Part shown: positions 46,376-58,886 of the stretch, piece after piece | Layout of the letters: each line of letters opens with the position of its first letter | How positions within the stretch are numbered: the first letter of the stretch is position 1 | Assembly: GCF_001651875.1 (NCBI RefSeq) | Contig: NZ_LNQB01000058.1 | Coordinates: 1-64,000 of the forward strand | From: Sinorhizobium saheli | GTDB taxonomy: Bacteria > Pseudomonadota > Alphaproteobacteria > Rhizobiales > Rhizobiaceae | Length of the DNA stretch: 64,000 nt | Direction: 5' to 3' | Program-made: the position numbers and the translations under genes | Notes under the pieces: model-generated | Database searches by the model: none | Told to the model about the DNA's origin: nothing | The model's input: only the letters and a program-made list of their open reading frames with translations

Positions 46376-47743
46376 TCAGGCGGCGGCGGCGACCACGCGG
46401 TTGCGGCCGCCGTTCTTGGCCTCGTAGAGCGCCACATCCGCCCTTTTCAGCAGCGCCTCGGCCGTATCGCCTTCGGGCCGCAGGCTCGCTATGCCGAGCG
46501 AGGCGGTGACGCTCAGGACCGTGTCGGCCCGCGGAATCTCGAACCCGCGGCTTTCAACCATCAAGCGAAGACGTTCCGCGACGATCGCCGCCATCTCCGG
46601 CGTCGTGTCCGGCATGACGATCACGAATTCCTCGCCACCGTAGCGGCAGGCAAGATCGGCGCCCCGGACGGTTGCCCGGATGCGATTGGCGAATTCGCGC
46701 AGTACCTCGTCGCCTGCATCATGGCCGAGGGTGTCGTTCACGCGCTTGAAGCGATCGATATCGGTAATGCAGATCGACAGCGGGCGCCCGCGCGCGGCCG
46801 CACGATCCATCAAGAGCTTCAGGTGGCCGTCGAGATAGCGCCTGTTGTGCAGGCCGGTGAGATCATCGGTGATCGCCAGTTCGATCGTCTGCTGCACGCT
46901 CGCGCGCAGACGATCGTTGCAATGCTTGCGCCGGATCTGGGTGAGCGAGCGAGCGACCAGTTCGTTCGGGTCGACGGGACGGGTGATGTAGTCCGTCACG
47001 CCGAGCTCGAGTGCCCGGACGATGATCTCGTCATTGCCCTGTTCCGTCACCAGCAGGAGGGGAATGAAGCGCGTTCGCTCGAGCGAACGCAATTGCGAGC
47101 ACAAGCGCAAGGGATCGTAGTCGTCGAAGTTCGCGTTGACGATCACCAGGTCGAAATTGTTCTCGGCGGCCTCGAAGAGGGCGCCCTGGGGATCAGATAT
47201 GACCGAAACTTCGGCGACGGGCCGCAAGGCGCGCACGAGCCGCTCCTGCGAGGAGGCGCGGCCGTCGACGAGGAGAATGTTGCCGGGCTCGTCCGGGCGA
47301 TCGAGGCGGGCGAGCTCCTGCAGGGCGATCGTGTGTGCGCTCTGCGCCCGAAGGCGTAACTCGTCGCTGACGTTCTTCAGCCGCACGAGACTTTTCACCC
47401 GCGACATCAGCTGCAGATCGTTGACCGGCTTGGTGAGGAAGTCGTCGGCGCCGGCCTTCAGCCCGCGCACGCGATCGGAGGGCTGGTCGAGCGCGGTCAC
47501 CATGACGACGGGGATGTGTGCCGTCCGGCTGTTCGCCTTCAGCCGCTCGCAGACCTCGAAACCGTCCATGCCCGGCATCATGATATCGAGCAGGACCAGG
47601 TCGACCGACGTCTTCTCGCAGATCGCCAATGCGGCATGCCCGTCCCCGGCCGTCAGCACCTCGAAATATTCCGCCACCAGCCGCGCTTCGAGGAGCTTCA
47701 CATTGGCCGGGACGTCGTCGACGACAAGGATACGCGCAGTCAT
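46376..47743 (-). CDS. pleD: PleD-type diguanylate cyclase response regulator
   Basis: Cell-cycle response regulator that makes cyclic di-GMP when phosphorylated. The 455-residue protein has REC1 with phospho-acceptor D53 (LVLLDIMMPG), a degenerate REC2 (the acceptor position reads NAN in IVNANFDDYD) serving as dimer adaptor, and a GGDEF domain with active site RYGGEEF near 368. The inhibitory I-site RGAD lies five residues before it. This is the Caulobacter PleD arrangement. It lies 17 bp downstream of divK on the same strand. ATG 47743 was chosen because the REC domain then begins properly. Confidence 0.96.
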   Translation of the reverse strand: MTARILVVDDVPANVKLLEARLVAEYFEVLTAGDGHAALAICEKTSVDLVLLDIMMPGMDGFEVCERLKANSRTAHIPVVMVTALDQPSDRVRGLKAGADDFLTKPVNDLQLMSRVKSLVRLKNVSDELRLRAQSAHTIALQELARLDRPDEPGNILLVDGRASSQERLVRALRPVAEVSVISDPQGALFEAAENNFDLVIVNANFDDYDPLRLCSQLRSLERTRFIPLLLVTEQGNDEIIVRALELGVTDYITRPVDPNELVARSLTQIRRKHCNDRLRASVQQTIELAITDDLTGLHNRRYLDGHLKLLMDRAAARGRPLSICITDIDRFKRVNDTLGHDAGDEVLREFANRIRATVRGADLACRYGGEEFVIVMPDTTPEMAAIVAERLRLMVESRGFEIPRADTVLSVTASLGIASLRPEGDTAEALLKRADVALYEAKNGGRNRVVAAAA

Positions 47744-47760
47744 GTCAATCTTCCCGGCAG

Positions 47761-48132
47761 TCAGGCATCGCCCAGATAGGTCTTGATCGTCTCGATGAAT
47801 TTCGGAACGGAAATCGGCTTGGAAACATAAGCCTCGCATCCGCCCTGGCGAATACGCTCCTCGTCGCCCTTCATGGCAAAGGCGGTGACGGCGATGACCG
47901 GAATGACGTGAAGCTCGTCATCCTCCTTGAGCCATTTGGTGACTTCGAGGCCGGACACCTCCGGCAGCTGTATGTCCATCAGGATCAGGTCCGGCCGGTG
48001 CTTGCGTGCCAGCTCAAGCGCTTCCATGCCGTTGCGCGTCTGGATCGTCTGGTAGCCCGAGGCCTCGATCAGGTCGCGGAAGAGCTTCATATTCAGCTCG
48101 TTGTCCTCAACAATCATTACCTGTTTGGGCAT
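47761..48132 (-). CDS. divK: Single-domain response regulator DivK
   Basis: A 123-residue receiver-only protein acting with DivJ and PleC to control CtrA and asymmetric division. Phospho-acceptor D53 is in [13 protein letters not shown], with the conserved Thr/Lys in [13 protein letters not shown] and [11 protein letters not shown]. It starts [14 protein letters not shown] at 48132. It precedes pleD, the conserved divK-pleD operon of alphaproteobacteria. Confidence 0.97.
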   Translation of the reverse strand: MPKQVMIVEDNELNMKLFRDLIEASGYQTIQTRNGMEALELARKHRPDLILMDIQLPEVSGLEVTKWLKEDDELHVIPVIAVTAFAMKGDEERIRQGGCEAYVSKPISVPKFIETIKTYLGDA

Positions 48133-48286
48133 GTCGATCCCTTGCTGTCTGTCGCCGCTTGCAAGTCTTCCCGAGCGATATAAGGTGCACCATCGACGAC
48201 TCGACCAATTCATCGATGGGCAGGCTAGCGCTATTTGGTTGAAAAATAGGTAATTTCGGTCCGCGGATGAGAAAAGGCCCGACATC

Positions 48287-48559
48287 ATGAGCAGCGCTGA
48301 CGATACCGCCATTGCCATCCTCGCCTGGCTCGCGAACGAGCCTGAACTCCTGTCGCGCTTCCTGGCGCTGACGGGAACCGACCCCGCCGCGCTGCGGAGC
48401 GCCGTCGGCGAGCCGGGTTTCATGGGCGGGCTCGTCGGCTTTCTGATGGAGCACGAGCCGACACTGATGGCGTTCTGCGCGGCAACCGGCACTTCTCCGG
48501 AAGACGTCGTGCGGGCGCATCACGCCTTCTCTGGCCCACGAGACTTCGAAGAGAACTAG
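48287..48559 (+). CDS. DUF3572 protein
   Basis: A 90-residue, mostly helical protein without a signal peptide. The family pattern is [20 protein letters not shown], then [13 protein letters not shown] and [13 protein letters not shown]. Its function is unknown. It is divergent from divK, an arrangement I recall as common in Rhizobiales. Confidence 0.87.
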   Translation: MSSADDTAIAILAWLANEPELLSRFLALTGTDPAALRSAVGEPGFMGGLVGFLMEHEPTLMAFCAATGTSPEDVVRAHHAFSGPRDFEEN

Positions 48560-48645
48560 AGACGGGGGCCCGCCGGCATAGGTGTCGTGTTCCCGACGCC
48601 ACCGCAACGCCGGCCGGTGTGCCGGCGAAATTCCACCAGGCCTCG

Positions 48646-49233
48646 TCATTGCCTCAAATCCAGGCGCATCAGCGGTCGGCCGTCCTTGCGCCGGGCGACC
48701 ATTTCGAAGCCGGCGGCGTCGAAGATCGCCGTCGAGCCGATACAGAGCGTCACCGATTTCGCCTGCTTGGTGTGGTCGATCGGGCAGGCATCGAGACAGC
48801 GAGCACCCCCGGCGCGCGCATGATCGATCGCGGCAGCCAGCATCTGGTGGCTCAGTCCCTTGCCCCGCAGCGGCGACGAGAGGAAGAAGCAACTGACGGC
48901 CCAGACACCTGCGTCCTCCGCCTCGCGCTCTTCGAGCGGCCGCGAGCAGGTTCGCGGCGTATTGAACTGGGGCACGTCATGGCGCGGGCCGACCTGGACC
49001 CAGGCGACCGGCTTTCCCTCCGAATAGCCGAGAATGCCCGGCGGCGGTCCGGCTTCGATCCGCGCGCGCATGAAGTCCTTGCGCTCCTCGGTCGACATGG
49101 TGCCGCGGATCGCATAAGGCAGGCGCAGGGCGACGCACCAGCAGCCGCAGAACGCCCCCTTCGGGCCGAAGAGAGTCTCGAAGTCCGGCCAGCGACCCGC
49201 AGTCACCGGCAAAAATTGCAGGGCAATATCCAA
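48646..49233 (-). CDS. GNAT-family N-acetyltransferase with a cysteine-rich segment
   Basis: A 195-residue acetyltransferase-like protein. After the N-terminal DFETLFGPKGAF comes CGCWCVALRLPY, seen in a subgroup of GNAT proteins, then motif A (FFLSSPLRGKGLSHQML) and motif B. The substrate is unknown. It is divergent from dinB, whose SOS box lies in the short gap. Confidence 0.85.
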   Translation of the reverse strand: MDIALQFLPVTAGRWPDFETLFGPKGAFCGCWCVALRLPYAIRGTMSTEERKDFMRARIEAGPPPGILGYSEGKPVAWVQVGPRHDVPQFNTPRTCSRPLEEREAEDAGVWAVSCFFLSSPLRGKGLSHQMLAAAIDHARAGGARCLDACPIDHTKQAKSVTLCIGSTAIFDAAGFEMVARRKDGRPLMRLDLRQ

Positions 49234-49288
49234 AGTGGCCTCCCACCGCCGCCTTGAGACTCACCAGCGTAGAGCGTAAAGTCGCCGC

Positions 49289-49303
49289 GTTCAACATTTG
49301 TTC
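49289..49303 (+). promoter_or_regulatory. LexA (SOS) box of dinB
   Basis: GTTC-AACATTT-GTTC is an exact match to the alphaproteobacterial LexA site GTTC-N7-GTTC. It ends 6 nt before the dinB ATG at 49310, so LexA would block either the promoter or transcription start. It also lies 56 bp from the divergent GNAT start. Confidence 0.85.
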
Positions 49304-49309
49304 TCGGAT

Positions 49310-50602
49310 ATGCCCGACAGCGCCGCCCCTACCCCCGGTTTCTGCCGCGACTGCCTTCAGGCGCAACCCGCCCAGGCGCGCCGCTGCCTGGCCTGCGGCA
49401 GCCCGCGGCTTCTCCGCCATCCGGAGCTTTATCGGCTGACGCTCGCCCATGTCGACTGCGACGCCTTCTATGCTTCGATCGAAAAGCGCGACAATCCGGA
49501 GCTCGCCGACAAGCCGGTGATCATCGGCGGTGGCAAGCGCGGCGTCGTCTCGACGGCCTGCTACGTGGCCCGCATCCATGGCGTGCGCTCCGCCATGCCG
49601 ATGTTCAAGGCACTCGAGGCCTGCCCCCAGGCCGTGGTGATCAAGCCGGACATGGAGAAATATGTCCGCGTCGGCCGTGAAGTGAGGACGATGATGCTGG
49701 AGTTGACGCCGCTGGTGCAGCCGCTATCGATCGACGAGGCCTTCCTCGACTTGAGCGGCACGGAGCGGCTGCACCAGGACCCGCCGGCGCGAACGCTCGC
49801 GCGCTTCGCTAGGCGCGTGGAAGAGGAGATCGGCATTACCGTCTCCGTCGGCCTTTCCTATTGCAAGTTTCTCGCCAAGGTCGCTTCCGACCTCCAGAAG
49901 CCGCGCGGCTTTTCCGTGATCGGACAGGCGGAGGCCGTCGACTTCCTGCGGGACCGACCGGTCACGCTGATCTGGGGCGTGGGCAAGGCCTTTGCCGCGA
50001 CGCTCGAAAGGGACGGCATCCGCACGATCGGTCAGTTGCAGGCCATGGAAGAGCCCGACCTCATGCGCCGCTACGGCACGATGGGACAGCGGCTCTACCG
50101 TCTTGCGCGCGGCCTTGACGAGCGGACCGTCGAGACCGACGGCGAGGCAAAGAGCGTGTCCTCGGAGACGACCTTCAACGAGGACCTGTCCCGCCCGGAC
50201 GAACTCGTGCCGCACCTGAGACGGCTGAGCGAGCAGGTGGCGCTGCGTCTGCGCAAATCCGCCCTCGCCGGCCAGACCGTCGTGCTGAAGCTCAAGACCG
50301 CCGACTTCAAGCTCCGCACACGCAACCGGCGCCTCGACAGCCCGACGCGCCTCGCCGACCGCATCTTCCGCACCGGCCTGCAACTGCTCGAGAAGGAGAT
50401 CGACGGGACGAAATACCGGCTGATCGGCATCGGCGTCAGCGATCTCGCCAATCCCGATCTCGCCGACCCGCCAGACCTCGTCGATCCGCTGGCGACAAGG
50501 CGCGCCGCCGCCGAGGAGGCGATCAACAGGCTGCACGACAAGTTCGGCAAGGTGAGCGTCGAAACCGGCTATACCTTCGGGCAGCGCCGCCGCGATCATT
50601 AG
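49310..50602 (+). CDS. dinB: DNA polymerase IV with N-terminal CxxC zinc-finger-like extension
   Basis: Y-family translesion polymerase (430 residues). The palm residues are [16 protein letters not shown] and [12 protein letters not shown]; the fingers, thumb and little-finger domains follow, ending near QRRRDH. Before the catalytic part it carries a 40-residue arm with four cysteines spaced C12-x2-C15-x10-C26-x2-C29 (FCRDC, CLACG), likely a zinc ribbon as in other rhizobial DinB. ATG 49310 lies directly behind the SOS box, so the mRNA may have an extremely short leader. An in-frame TTG at 49298 lies inside the box. Confidence 0.95.
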   Translation: MPDSAAPTPGFCRDCLQAQPAQARRCLACGSPRLLRHPELYRLTLAHVDCDAFYASIEKRDNPELADKPVIIGGGKRGVVSTACYVARIHGVRSAMPMFKALEACPQAVVIKPDMEKYVRVGREVRTMMLELTPLVQPLSIDEAFLDLSGTERLHQDPPARTLARFARRVEEEIGITVSVGLSYCKFLAKVASDLQKPRGFSVIGQAEAVDFLRDRPVTLIWGVGKAFAATLERDGIRTIGQLQAMEEPDLMRRYGTMGQRLYRLARGLDERTVETDGEAKSVSSETTFNEDLSRPDELVPHLRRLSEQVALRLRKSALAGQTVVLKLKTADFKLRTRNRRLDSPTRLADRIFRTGLQLLEKEIDGTKYRLIGIGVSDLANPDLADPPDLVDPLATRRAAAEEAINRLHDKFGKVSVETGYTFGQRRRDH

Positions 50603-50758
50603 CTCGTGATCCCTGCCCTGCCATCCTCTCAAGGTAGAGAATTCATTAAATATTGAACGGTAACCTCGTCCACGACAGCGCTGCGCATCTGTCAGACGCG
50701 TAAAGGTCGCTGCAGTAGTTTGACCGAAGGAGTGGGACGCGGGCGGAAACCGCCGCGC

Positions 50759-52018
50759 ATGTTGCTTCATCCCGCTTTGTCGCAACGAGGGCCGGTATTG
50801 CGTTTCACTCTCAGGCTCGTCCTTGCAGCGCTCGCCGTGTCGCCGCCGGCTTTTGCGGCCGGCACCAAGACGCCCTTGCAGATCGTCGTCTCAATCGAGC
50901 AGCAGTCCCTGGTCGTCTATGACGGCGACGCGGTCATCGCCACATCGAAAATCTCCACCGGCAAGCCCGGCCATCGGACCCCGACGGGCATCTTCTCGAT
51001 TCTGGAGAAACGCCGGCATCACGAGTCCAACATCTATTCGGACGCGCCGATGCCCTTCATGCAAAGGCTGACCTGGTCCGGCATCGCGCTGCATGGCTCG
51101 AACCATGTGCCGGATTATCCGGCCTCTCACGGCTGCGTGCGGCTACCGGGCAAGTTCGCCGCCGCCCTTTACAAGATGACCGCCCACGGCATGCATGTGC
51201 TGATATCGGAGCGCCAGGTCACGCCGGTCGAGGTGTCGAGCGCGATGCTCTTCCAGCCGCATCAGTCGCGCCCGCAGGGGCCGGCCCTGACCGACGTCCC
51301 GCTGCGCCCGGCAATCGGCGACGACAGCACCGTCGAGGTCGCGATGACGGAAAGGCGTCCGCCGCCGCCGACCGCCGCCGACGAAGAGAAGGCTCCGCTC
51401 CGCATCCTGGTCACGCGGCGCGGCATGCGAGAGACCCTGCGCGATCTTCAGACCCTTCTCGCCACGCTCGGCCACGACGCCGGTCTGCCGGACGGCTTCA
51501 GCGGTCCGGCGACGATTGCCGCGATCCGGGCCTTCCAGACGAAGGAAGGATTGCCGGCCGACGGCAAGATCACCCCGGAACTGATCGAAGCCGTCTTTCG
51601 GAAGGCCGGCCGCGGGTCGCCGCCCAACGGCGTCCTGCGTGTCAGGCGGGAATTCCAGCCGCTTTTCGAAGCCGGTGTCACGATTGCGGCGCCCGAAACG
51701 GCGCTCGGAACGCATTTCCTCCAGTTTCAGGACATCGATGCTGAAACCGGAACGGGCAAGTGGTTCGGCGTCACGCTCCAGAATGAGTTGCCGAAAGCGG
51801 CGAAGCAGCGGCTCGGCATTACGGCCGAGGCGGAGCCGCTCGCTTTCGACGCCCTCGAGCGGACGCTCGGCCGCATCACCGTGCCGGACGACGTCCGCGA
51901 GCGCATAGCAGGCCTGCTCGCCAACGGCTCGTCGCTCTCGATCACCGATGCGGACACGGGACTGGAGACCGGCGAGGGAACGGATTTCGTCACCATCACA
52001 AGGACACCGCGCGGTTGA
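50759..52018 (+). CDS. L,D-transpeptidase with peptidoglycan-binding domain
   Basis: Exported YkuD-type L,D-transpeptidase (about 419 residues from ATG 50759). The signal region FTLRLVLAALAVSPPAFA is followed by the catalytic domain (KISTGKPGHRTPTG, IALHGSNHVPDYPASHGCVRLP with nucleophile C126). A PG_binding_1 domain lies at about 215-285 (LQTLLATLGHDAGLPDGFSG) and a C-terminal extension of unknown function follows. It makes 3-3 cross-links or attaches proteins to the wall. A TTG at 50798 preceded by GAGGG would give the signal peptide directly and is a reasonable alternative start. Confidence 0.9.
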   Translation: MLLHPALSQRGPVLRFTLRLVLAALAVSPPAFAAGTKTPLQIVVSIEQQSLVVYDGDAVIATSKISTGKPGHRTPTGIFSILEKRRHHESNIYSDAPMPFMQRLTWSGIALHGSNHVPDYPASHGCVRLPGKFAAALYKMTAHGMHVLISERQVTPVEVSSAMLFQPHQSRPQGPALTDVPLRPAIGDDSTVEVAMTERRPPPPTAADEEKAPLRILVTRRGMRETLRDLQTLLATLGHDAGLPDGFSGPATIAAIRAFQTKEGLPADGKITPELIEAVFRKAGRGSPPNGVLRVRREFQPLFEAGVTIAAPETALGTHFLQFQDIDAETGTGKWFGVTLQNELPKAAKQRLGITAEAEPLAFDALERTLGRITVPDDVRERIAGLLANGSSLSITDADTGLETGEGTDFVTITRTPRG

Positions 52019-52045
52019 GGATGTGAGTGCATTCCGCCTGCGCCG

Positions 52046-52146
52046 CATCCGGCCTGCCGGCCGCCTTCCTCCCGTCAGCGGGGCGAAGGGGACTCGCGGC
52101 GGCCGCTCAAGTTTTTTCTCGCCGCTTGCGGGAAGAGGTTAGGGAC
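52046..52146. repeat. Intergenic mosaic repeat, copy C (RIME-like)
   Basis: CATCCGGCCTGCCGGCCGCC, TTCCTCCCG, GCGGGGCGAAGGGGACTCG and the GCCGCTTGCGGGAAGAGG block match copy B in order and orientation. It lies between the convergent L,D-transpeptidase and dnaE genes. Confidence 0.68.
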
Positions 52147-52174
52147 ATTCTCGGCCCAAAGCGATCGCAACCCA

Positions 52175-52213
52175 GAGCGGGATGCGCTCACATGCGTCCG
52201 CGCCACCGCTCTA
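52175..52213. repeat. GAGCGG/CCGCTC-bounded repeat, copy 2
   Basis: GAGCGG-GATGCGCTCACATGCG-TCCGCGCCA-CCGCTCTA, nearly identical to 26039-26076, and placed just downstream of copy C of the mosaic repeat. Confidence 0.75.
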
Positions 52214-52230
52214 TCCACCTGGAAGATGCT

Positions 52231-55725
<3,495 letters not shown>

Positions 55726-55843
55726 CGCCGAACTCCGATTCTCTGTTTGGTCGGAGGATATCCCGTTTCCCGCCGCCGCTGTCCAGCCTTGCAGCGGTCG
55801 GCGGGACGTTTTCAACCGCTCGGTGATTGGTCCCCAACGGCTG

Positions 55844-55930
55844 TCAAATACCGAGCGCGATCACGGAGATGCTCGCAATGAAGAGGCTCATCGATGCGAA
55901 GGCAGCAAGGTCACGAACGAAATCAGCCAT
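55844..55930 (-). CDS. 28-residue membrane peptide under an SOS box
   Basis: The minus strand from ATG 55930 encodes 28 residues: MADFVRDLAAFASMSLF, then a hydrophobic end IASISVIALGI, with a stop at 55844. AAAAGGAGA lies at ideal spacing (ATG after ACATGTT). It looks like one membrane helix. A GTTC-N7-GTTC box lies 33 bp upstream of the start. It precedes dnaE on the same strand. The function is unknown, but known SOS-induced membrane peptides elsewhere inhibit division or depolarise membranes. Confidence 0.6.
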   Translation of the reverse strand: MADFVRDLAAFASMSLFIASISVIALGI

Positions 55931-55963
55931 AACATGTCTCCTTTTCGCTATTGTTTCCTATTT

Positions 55964-55978
55964 GTTCTATTTTTGTTC
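55964..55978 (+). promoter_or_regulatory. LexA (SOS) box upstream of the 28-codon gene and dnaE
   Basis: GTTC-TATTTTT-GTTC, an exact GTTC-N7-GTTC. Read on the minus strand it precedes the 28-codon gene by 33 bp. Confidence 0.78.
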
Positions 55979-56183
55979 CATAGTCAAGAAAGCGCGCATG
56001 AAAGTCCCGCTATTCAGCGGCTATGGTTAACGAGGGGGCGCGCGCCGCTCGCCCCGCTTCGTCCCGATCAAGCGGCGTCGATCGAGTGACTCGACTTCGC
56101 AGGCGTAACCGCTTGGGTGCGGTCGACCCGCTCAAGGACTGGCGAGACGCGACCGGCCAAAAGGTTCGCCGGGTAGTTCAAAT

Positions 56184-56198
56184 GTTCTCGTTTTGTTC
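56184..56198 (+). promoter_or_regulatory. LexA (SOS) box upstream of the DUF5680 gene
   Basis: GTTC-TCGTTTT-GTTC, an exact GTTC-N7-GTTC, 53 bp before the DUF5680 start codon. A third GTTC at 56176-56179 lies upstream of it at a 4-bp interval. Confidence 0.78.
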
Positions 56199-56251
56199 TT
56201 TACAAGCGGGTCGTGCTGCGGCATCCTCCTGACAGACGGAGGGACCCGCCC

Positions 56252-56719
56252 ATGATCAGCATCGAGGAACTGACCGGCTTCATCGTCGAGGCGAAATCGA
56301 AGACCTATGTCGGGGACGGCGCGCGGCTTCCGGCCTCGCGGCCCGGTTCCCACGATATCGGCCACCAGCGAGGCGTGTGGCGCTATCTCGACAGCTATTT
56401 CGGCGGCAGCGACTTTGCCGGCCAGGAAACCGTCTGGCATCATGACGAGCCACGCTGGGCGATGAATTATTTCGGCCGCATCATCCGCCCGGACCTGGTC
56501 GACGCGCGGAGGGCCGGCGCGATCATCAAGGCGGCGCTCCAGACGATGTATCGCGAGAAGAACCACTTCCTAGGCGGCATGGAATATCAGCACGCCTACG
56601 GTTGCTACATCGACAGCAGCCGCGGCGAGACCGATCATTTTTCCGGACGCGAAACCATCTTCGTCGACGGCGAGGAAGCCTACGAGCTCGATTATCGCGG
56701 TGGGCTCATCATTCCCTGA
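56252..56719 (+). CDS. DUF5680-domain protein under an SOS box
   Basis: A 155-residue protein recognisable as a DUF5680 domain: ISIEELTGFIVEAKSKTY, DIGHQRGVWRYLDSYFGGSD, ETVWHHDEPRWAMNYFG, then KAALQTMYREKNHFLGGMEY and FSGRETIFVDGEEAYELDY. Its biochemistry is unknown; elsewhere the domain is sometimes fused to XRE DNA-binding domains. ATG 56252 follows GACGGAGGG. It has a perfect SOS box upstream and is divergent from the 28-codon gene. Confidence 0.85.
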   Translation: MISIEELTGFIVEAKSKTYVGDGARLPASRPGSHDIGHQRGVWRYLDSYFGGSDFAGQETVWHHDEPRWAMNYFGRIIRPDLVDARRAGAIIKAALQTMYREKNHFLGGMEYQHAYGCYIDSSRGETDHFSGRETIFVDGEEAYELDYRGGLIIP

Positions 56720-56853
56720 GATCGCGGCGCCGAAAGGTCTTTTCGGGCCAAGGACGCGGGCTCACCGGATTCTGAGTGGACGGGGCGCAGCAGGCTCTGC
56801 CCCGGGGCGTATGACGTGACGTTCCGGCGCCATGGAGAAGCGCGCACAAGGCG

Positions 56854-57540
56854 CTATCGGAGCTCGACGACCTTTCCGTCCTCGATCGTAACGCAACGGT
56901 CCATCAGCGCGGCGAGCTCGTGATTGTGGGTGGCGATCAGGGCTGCCAGGCCGGACTGGCGCGCAATCGCTTCGAGCGCCTCGAAGACGTAACCGGCCGT
57001 TTCGGGATCGAGGTTGCCGGTCGGCTCGTCGGCGAGGAGGATCAGCGGCGCATTGGCGACCGCCCGCGCGATGGCGACGCGCTGCTGTTCGCCGCCCGAA
57101 AGCTCCGCCGGGCGGTGGGTGGCGCGATGGCCGATTCGCATGTAGTCGAGCAGCGCCTTGGCCCGTTCCGCGGCCTCGGCCTTGGTCAGGCCGGCGATGA
57201 GCTGCGGCATCATGATGTTTTCCAGCGCGGTGAATTCCGGCAGGAGATGGTGGAACTGGTAGACGAAGCCGATCTCGTCGCGGCGGATCGCCGTGCGCCG
57301 GTCGTCGCTGAGCCCGTTGCAGGCGATGCCGTTCACGACCACCTCGCCCGCGTCCGGATGCTCCAACAGCCCGGCGACGTGAAGCAGCGTCGACTTTCCG
57401 GTACCGGACGGGGCGACGAGCGCCACGGTCTCGCCGCTCCGGAGCGTCAGGTCGGCGCCCTTGAGGATCGGCAGAAAGGTCTCGCCCTCACCATAATGCC
57501 GCTCGATGCCTGAGAGCTGCAGTGCCACACGCGCATTCAT
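56854..57540 (-). CDS. lolD: Lipoprotein-releasing ABC transporter ATP-binding protein
   Basis: ATPase that drives release of lipoproteins from the inner membrane to LolA. At 228 residues it carries the Walker A (APSGTGKST), the ABC signature [14 protein letters not shown] and Walker B ([11 protein letters not shown]), followed by THNHELA. The operon order is proS-lolC-lolD on the minus strand, 17 bp after the lolC stop. Confidence 0.95.
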   Translation of the reverse strand: MNARVALQLSGIERHYGEGETFLPILKGADLTLRSGETVALVAPSGTGKSTLLHVAGLLEHPDAGEVVVNGIACNGLSDDRRTAIRRDEIGFVYQFHHLLPEFTALENIMMPQLIAGLTKAEAAERAKALLDYMRIGHRATHRPAELSGGEQQRVAIARAVANAPLILLADEPTGNLDPETAGYVFEALEAIARQSGLAALIATHNHELAALMDRCVTIEDGKVVELR

Positions 57541-57557
57541 TTAGGCCGTTGTCCTTG

Positions 57558-58868
57558 TTATTCGTACCGCAGCGCCTGCACCGGATCGAGGCGCGCGGCG
57601 CGCCAGGCCGGAAAGATCGTCGCAAGGAAGGAGAGCGCGAGCGCCATGACGATGACCGCGACCGTCTCATCGGCGTTCATGTCGGCCGGGAGCTGGCTCA
57701 GGAAATAGAGTTCCGGATCGAAGAGCATCGTGCCCGACATCCAGGAGAAGAACTGCCGGATCGATTCGACGTTCAGGCAGACGATGACGCCGAGAATGAC
57801 GCCGGCGATCGTACCTGCGACGCCGATGGCGGCGCCCGTCATGAAGAAGATGCGCATCACCGAACCGGAGGTCGCCCCCATCGTCCGCAGGATGGCGATG
57901 TCGCTGCCCTTGTCCTTGACCAGCATGATCAGGCCCGAGACGATATTCAACGCCGCGACCAGCACGATCAGCGTCAGGATCATGAACATCACGTTGCGTT
58001 CGACTTCGAGCGCGGAGAAGAAGGTCCTGTTGCGGTCCCGCCAATCGGTGATGAAGATCTGTCGGCCGGCCGCCTTTTCGACCGGCTCGCGCAGCGCATC
58101 GACGGCATCGGGGTGCTCGGCGAAGATTTCGATCGACTGGACGAGGCCTTCGGCGTTGAAGAAGAGCTGCGCCTCCTCGAGCGGCATGAAGATGATCGTC
58201 GCGTCATATTCGGACATGCCGACCTCGAAGATCGCCGAAACCGTATAGGCCTTGACCCGCGGGTTCATGCCCAACGGGGTCACGTCGCCGTTCGGCGAGG
58301 TCAGGGTGATCGTGCCGCCGACGCGAATTCCCAATTGCTCGGCCATGCGCGAGCCGATCGCGACGCCGCTGCCCGAGGCGAAGCCGACGAGATCGCCCGA
58401 CTGGATGTGCTCCGAGATGGATTTCAGTTTCGTCAGGTCGTCGGCGCGCAGGCCGCGCACCAGCGCCCCCGTCGAGGCGTCGCCGATGCCCTGGGCGAGA
58501 ACCTGCCCCTCCACCATCGGAATGGCCATCGTCACGCCCGGTACCGCGGAAAATTTGGCGGCCAGATCGGCATAATTCGTCAGGGGGCCATCGAGCGGCT
58601 GAACGATCATGTGACCGTTCATGCCGAGGATGCGCGAAATGAGTTCGGTGCGGAAGCCGTTCATCACCGCCATGACGATGATCAGCGTCGCCACGCCGAG
58701 CATGATGCCGATGAACGAAAAGCCGGCGATGACCGAGATGAACGCTTCCTTTCGCCGGGAGCGCAGGTAGCGCCAGGCGACCATGCGCTCGAAGGCGGAA
58801 AAGGGACGGACGGAAGACATCTTGGATTGAGCGGCAGCCTGCACCTGCTCTTCCGTCGCCGCTGTCAT
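57558..58868 (-). CDS. lolC: Lipoprotein-releasing ABC transporter permease
   Basis: A 436-residue permease of the LolC/E (FtsX-MacB-type) family with four membrane helices (one near 40-65 followed by a long periplasmic domain, and three near 300-420). It has VIAGFSFIGIMLGVATLIIV at the first helix and LVAALNIVSGLIMLVKDKG near helix 2. One permease is encoded here, as usual for alphaproteobacteria, where the two LolCDE copies form a homodimer. The second possible start is ATG 58820 (MSSVRPFSAFERM). Confidence 0.92.
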   Translation of the reverse strand: MTAATEEQVQAAAQSKMSSVRPFSAFERMVAWRYLRSRRKEAFISVIAGFSFIGIMLGVATLIIVMAVMNGFRTELISRILGMNGHMIVQPLDGPLTNYADLAAKFSAVPGVTMAIPMVEGQVLAQGIGDASTGALVRGLRADDLTKLKSISEHIQSGDLVGFASGSGVAIGSRMAEQLGIRVGGTITLTSPNGDVTPLGMNPRVKAYTVSAIFEVGMSEYDATIIFMPLEEAQLFFNAEGLVQSIEIFAEHPDAVDALREPVEKAAGRQIFITDWRDRNRTFFSALEVERNVMFMILTLIVLVAALNIVSGLIMLVKDKGSDIAILRTMGATSGSVMRIFFMTGAAIGVAGTIAGVILGVIVCLNVESIRQFFSWMSGTMLFDPELYFLSQLPADMNADETVAVIVMALALSFLATIFPAWRAARLDPVQALRYE

Positions 58869-58886
58869 CTTCGATCCCTTCGCCTC

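Larger units (their letters stand above)
55931..56251. other. Divergent control region with two SOS boxes
   Basis: About 320 bp between the 28-codon gene and the DUF5680 gene, with LexA boxes at 55964-55978 and 56184-56198. Between them is a palindrome CGAGTGACTCG (56089-56099) but no plausible gene. Confidence 0.65.
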
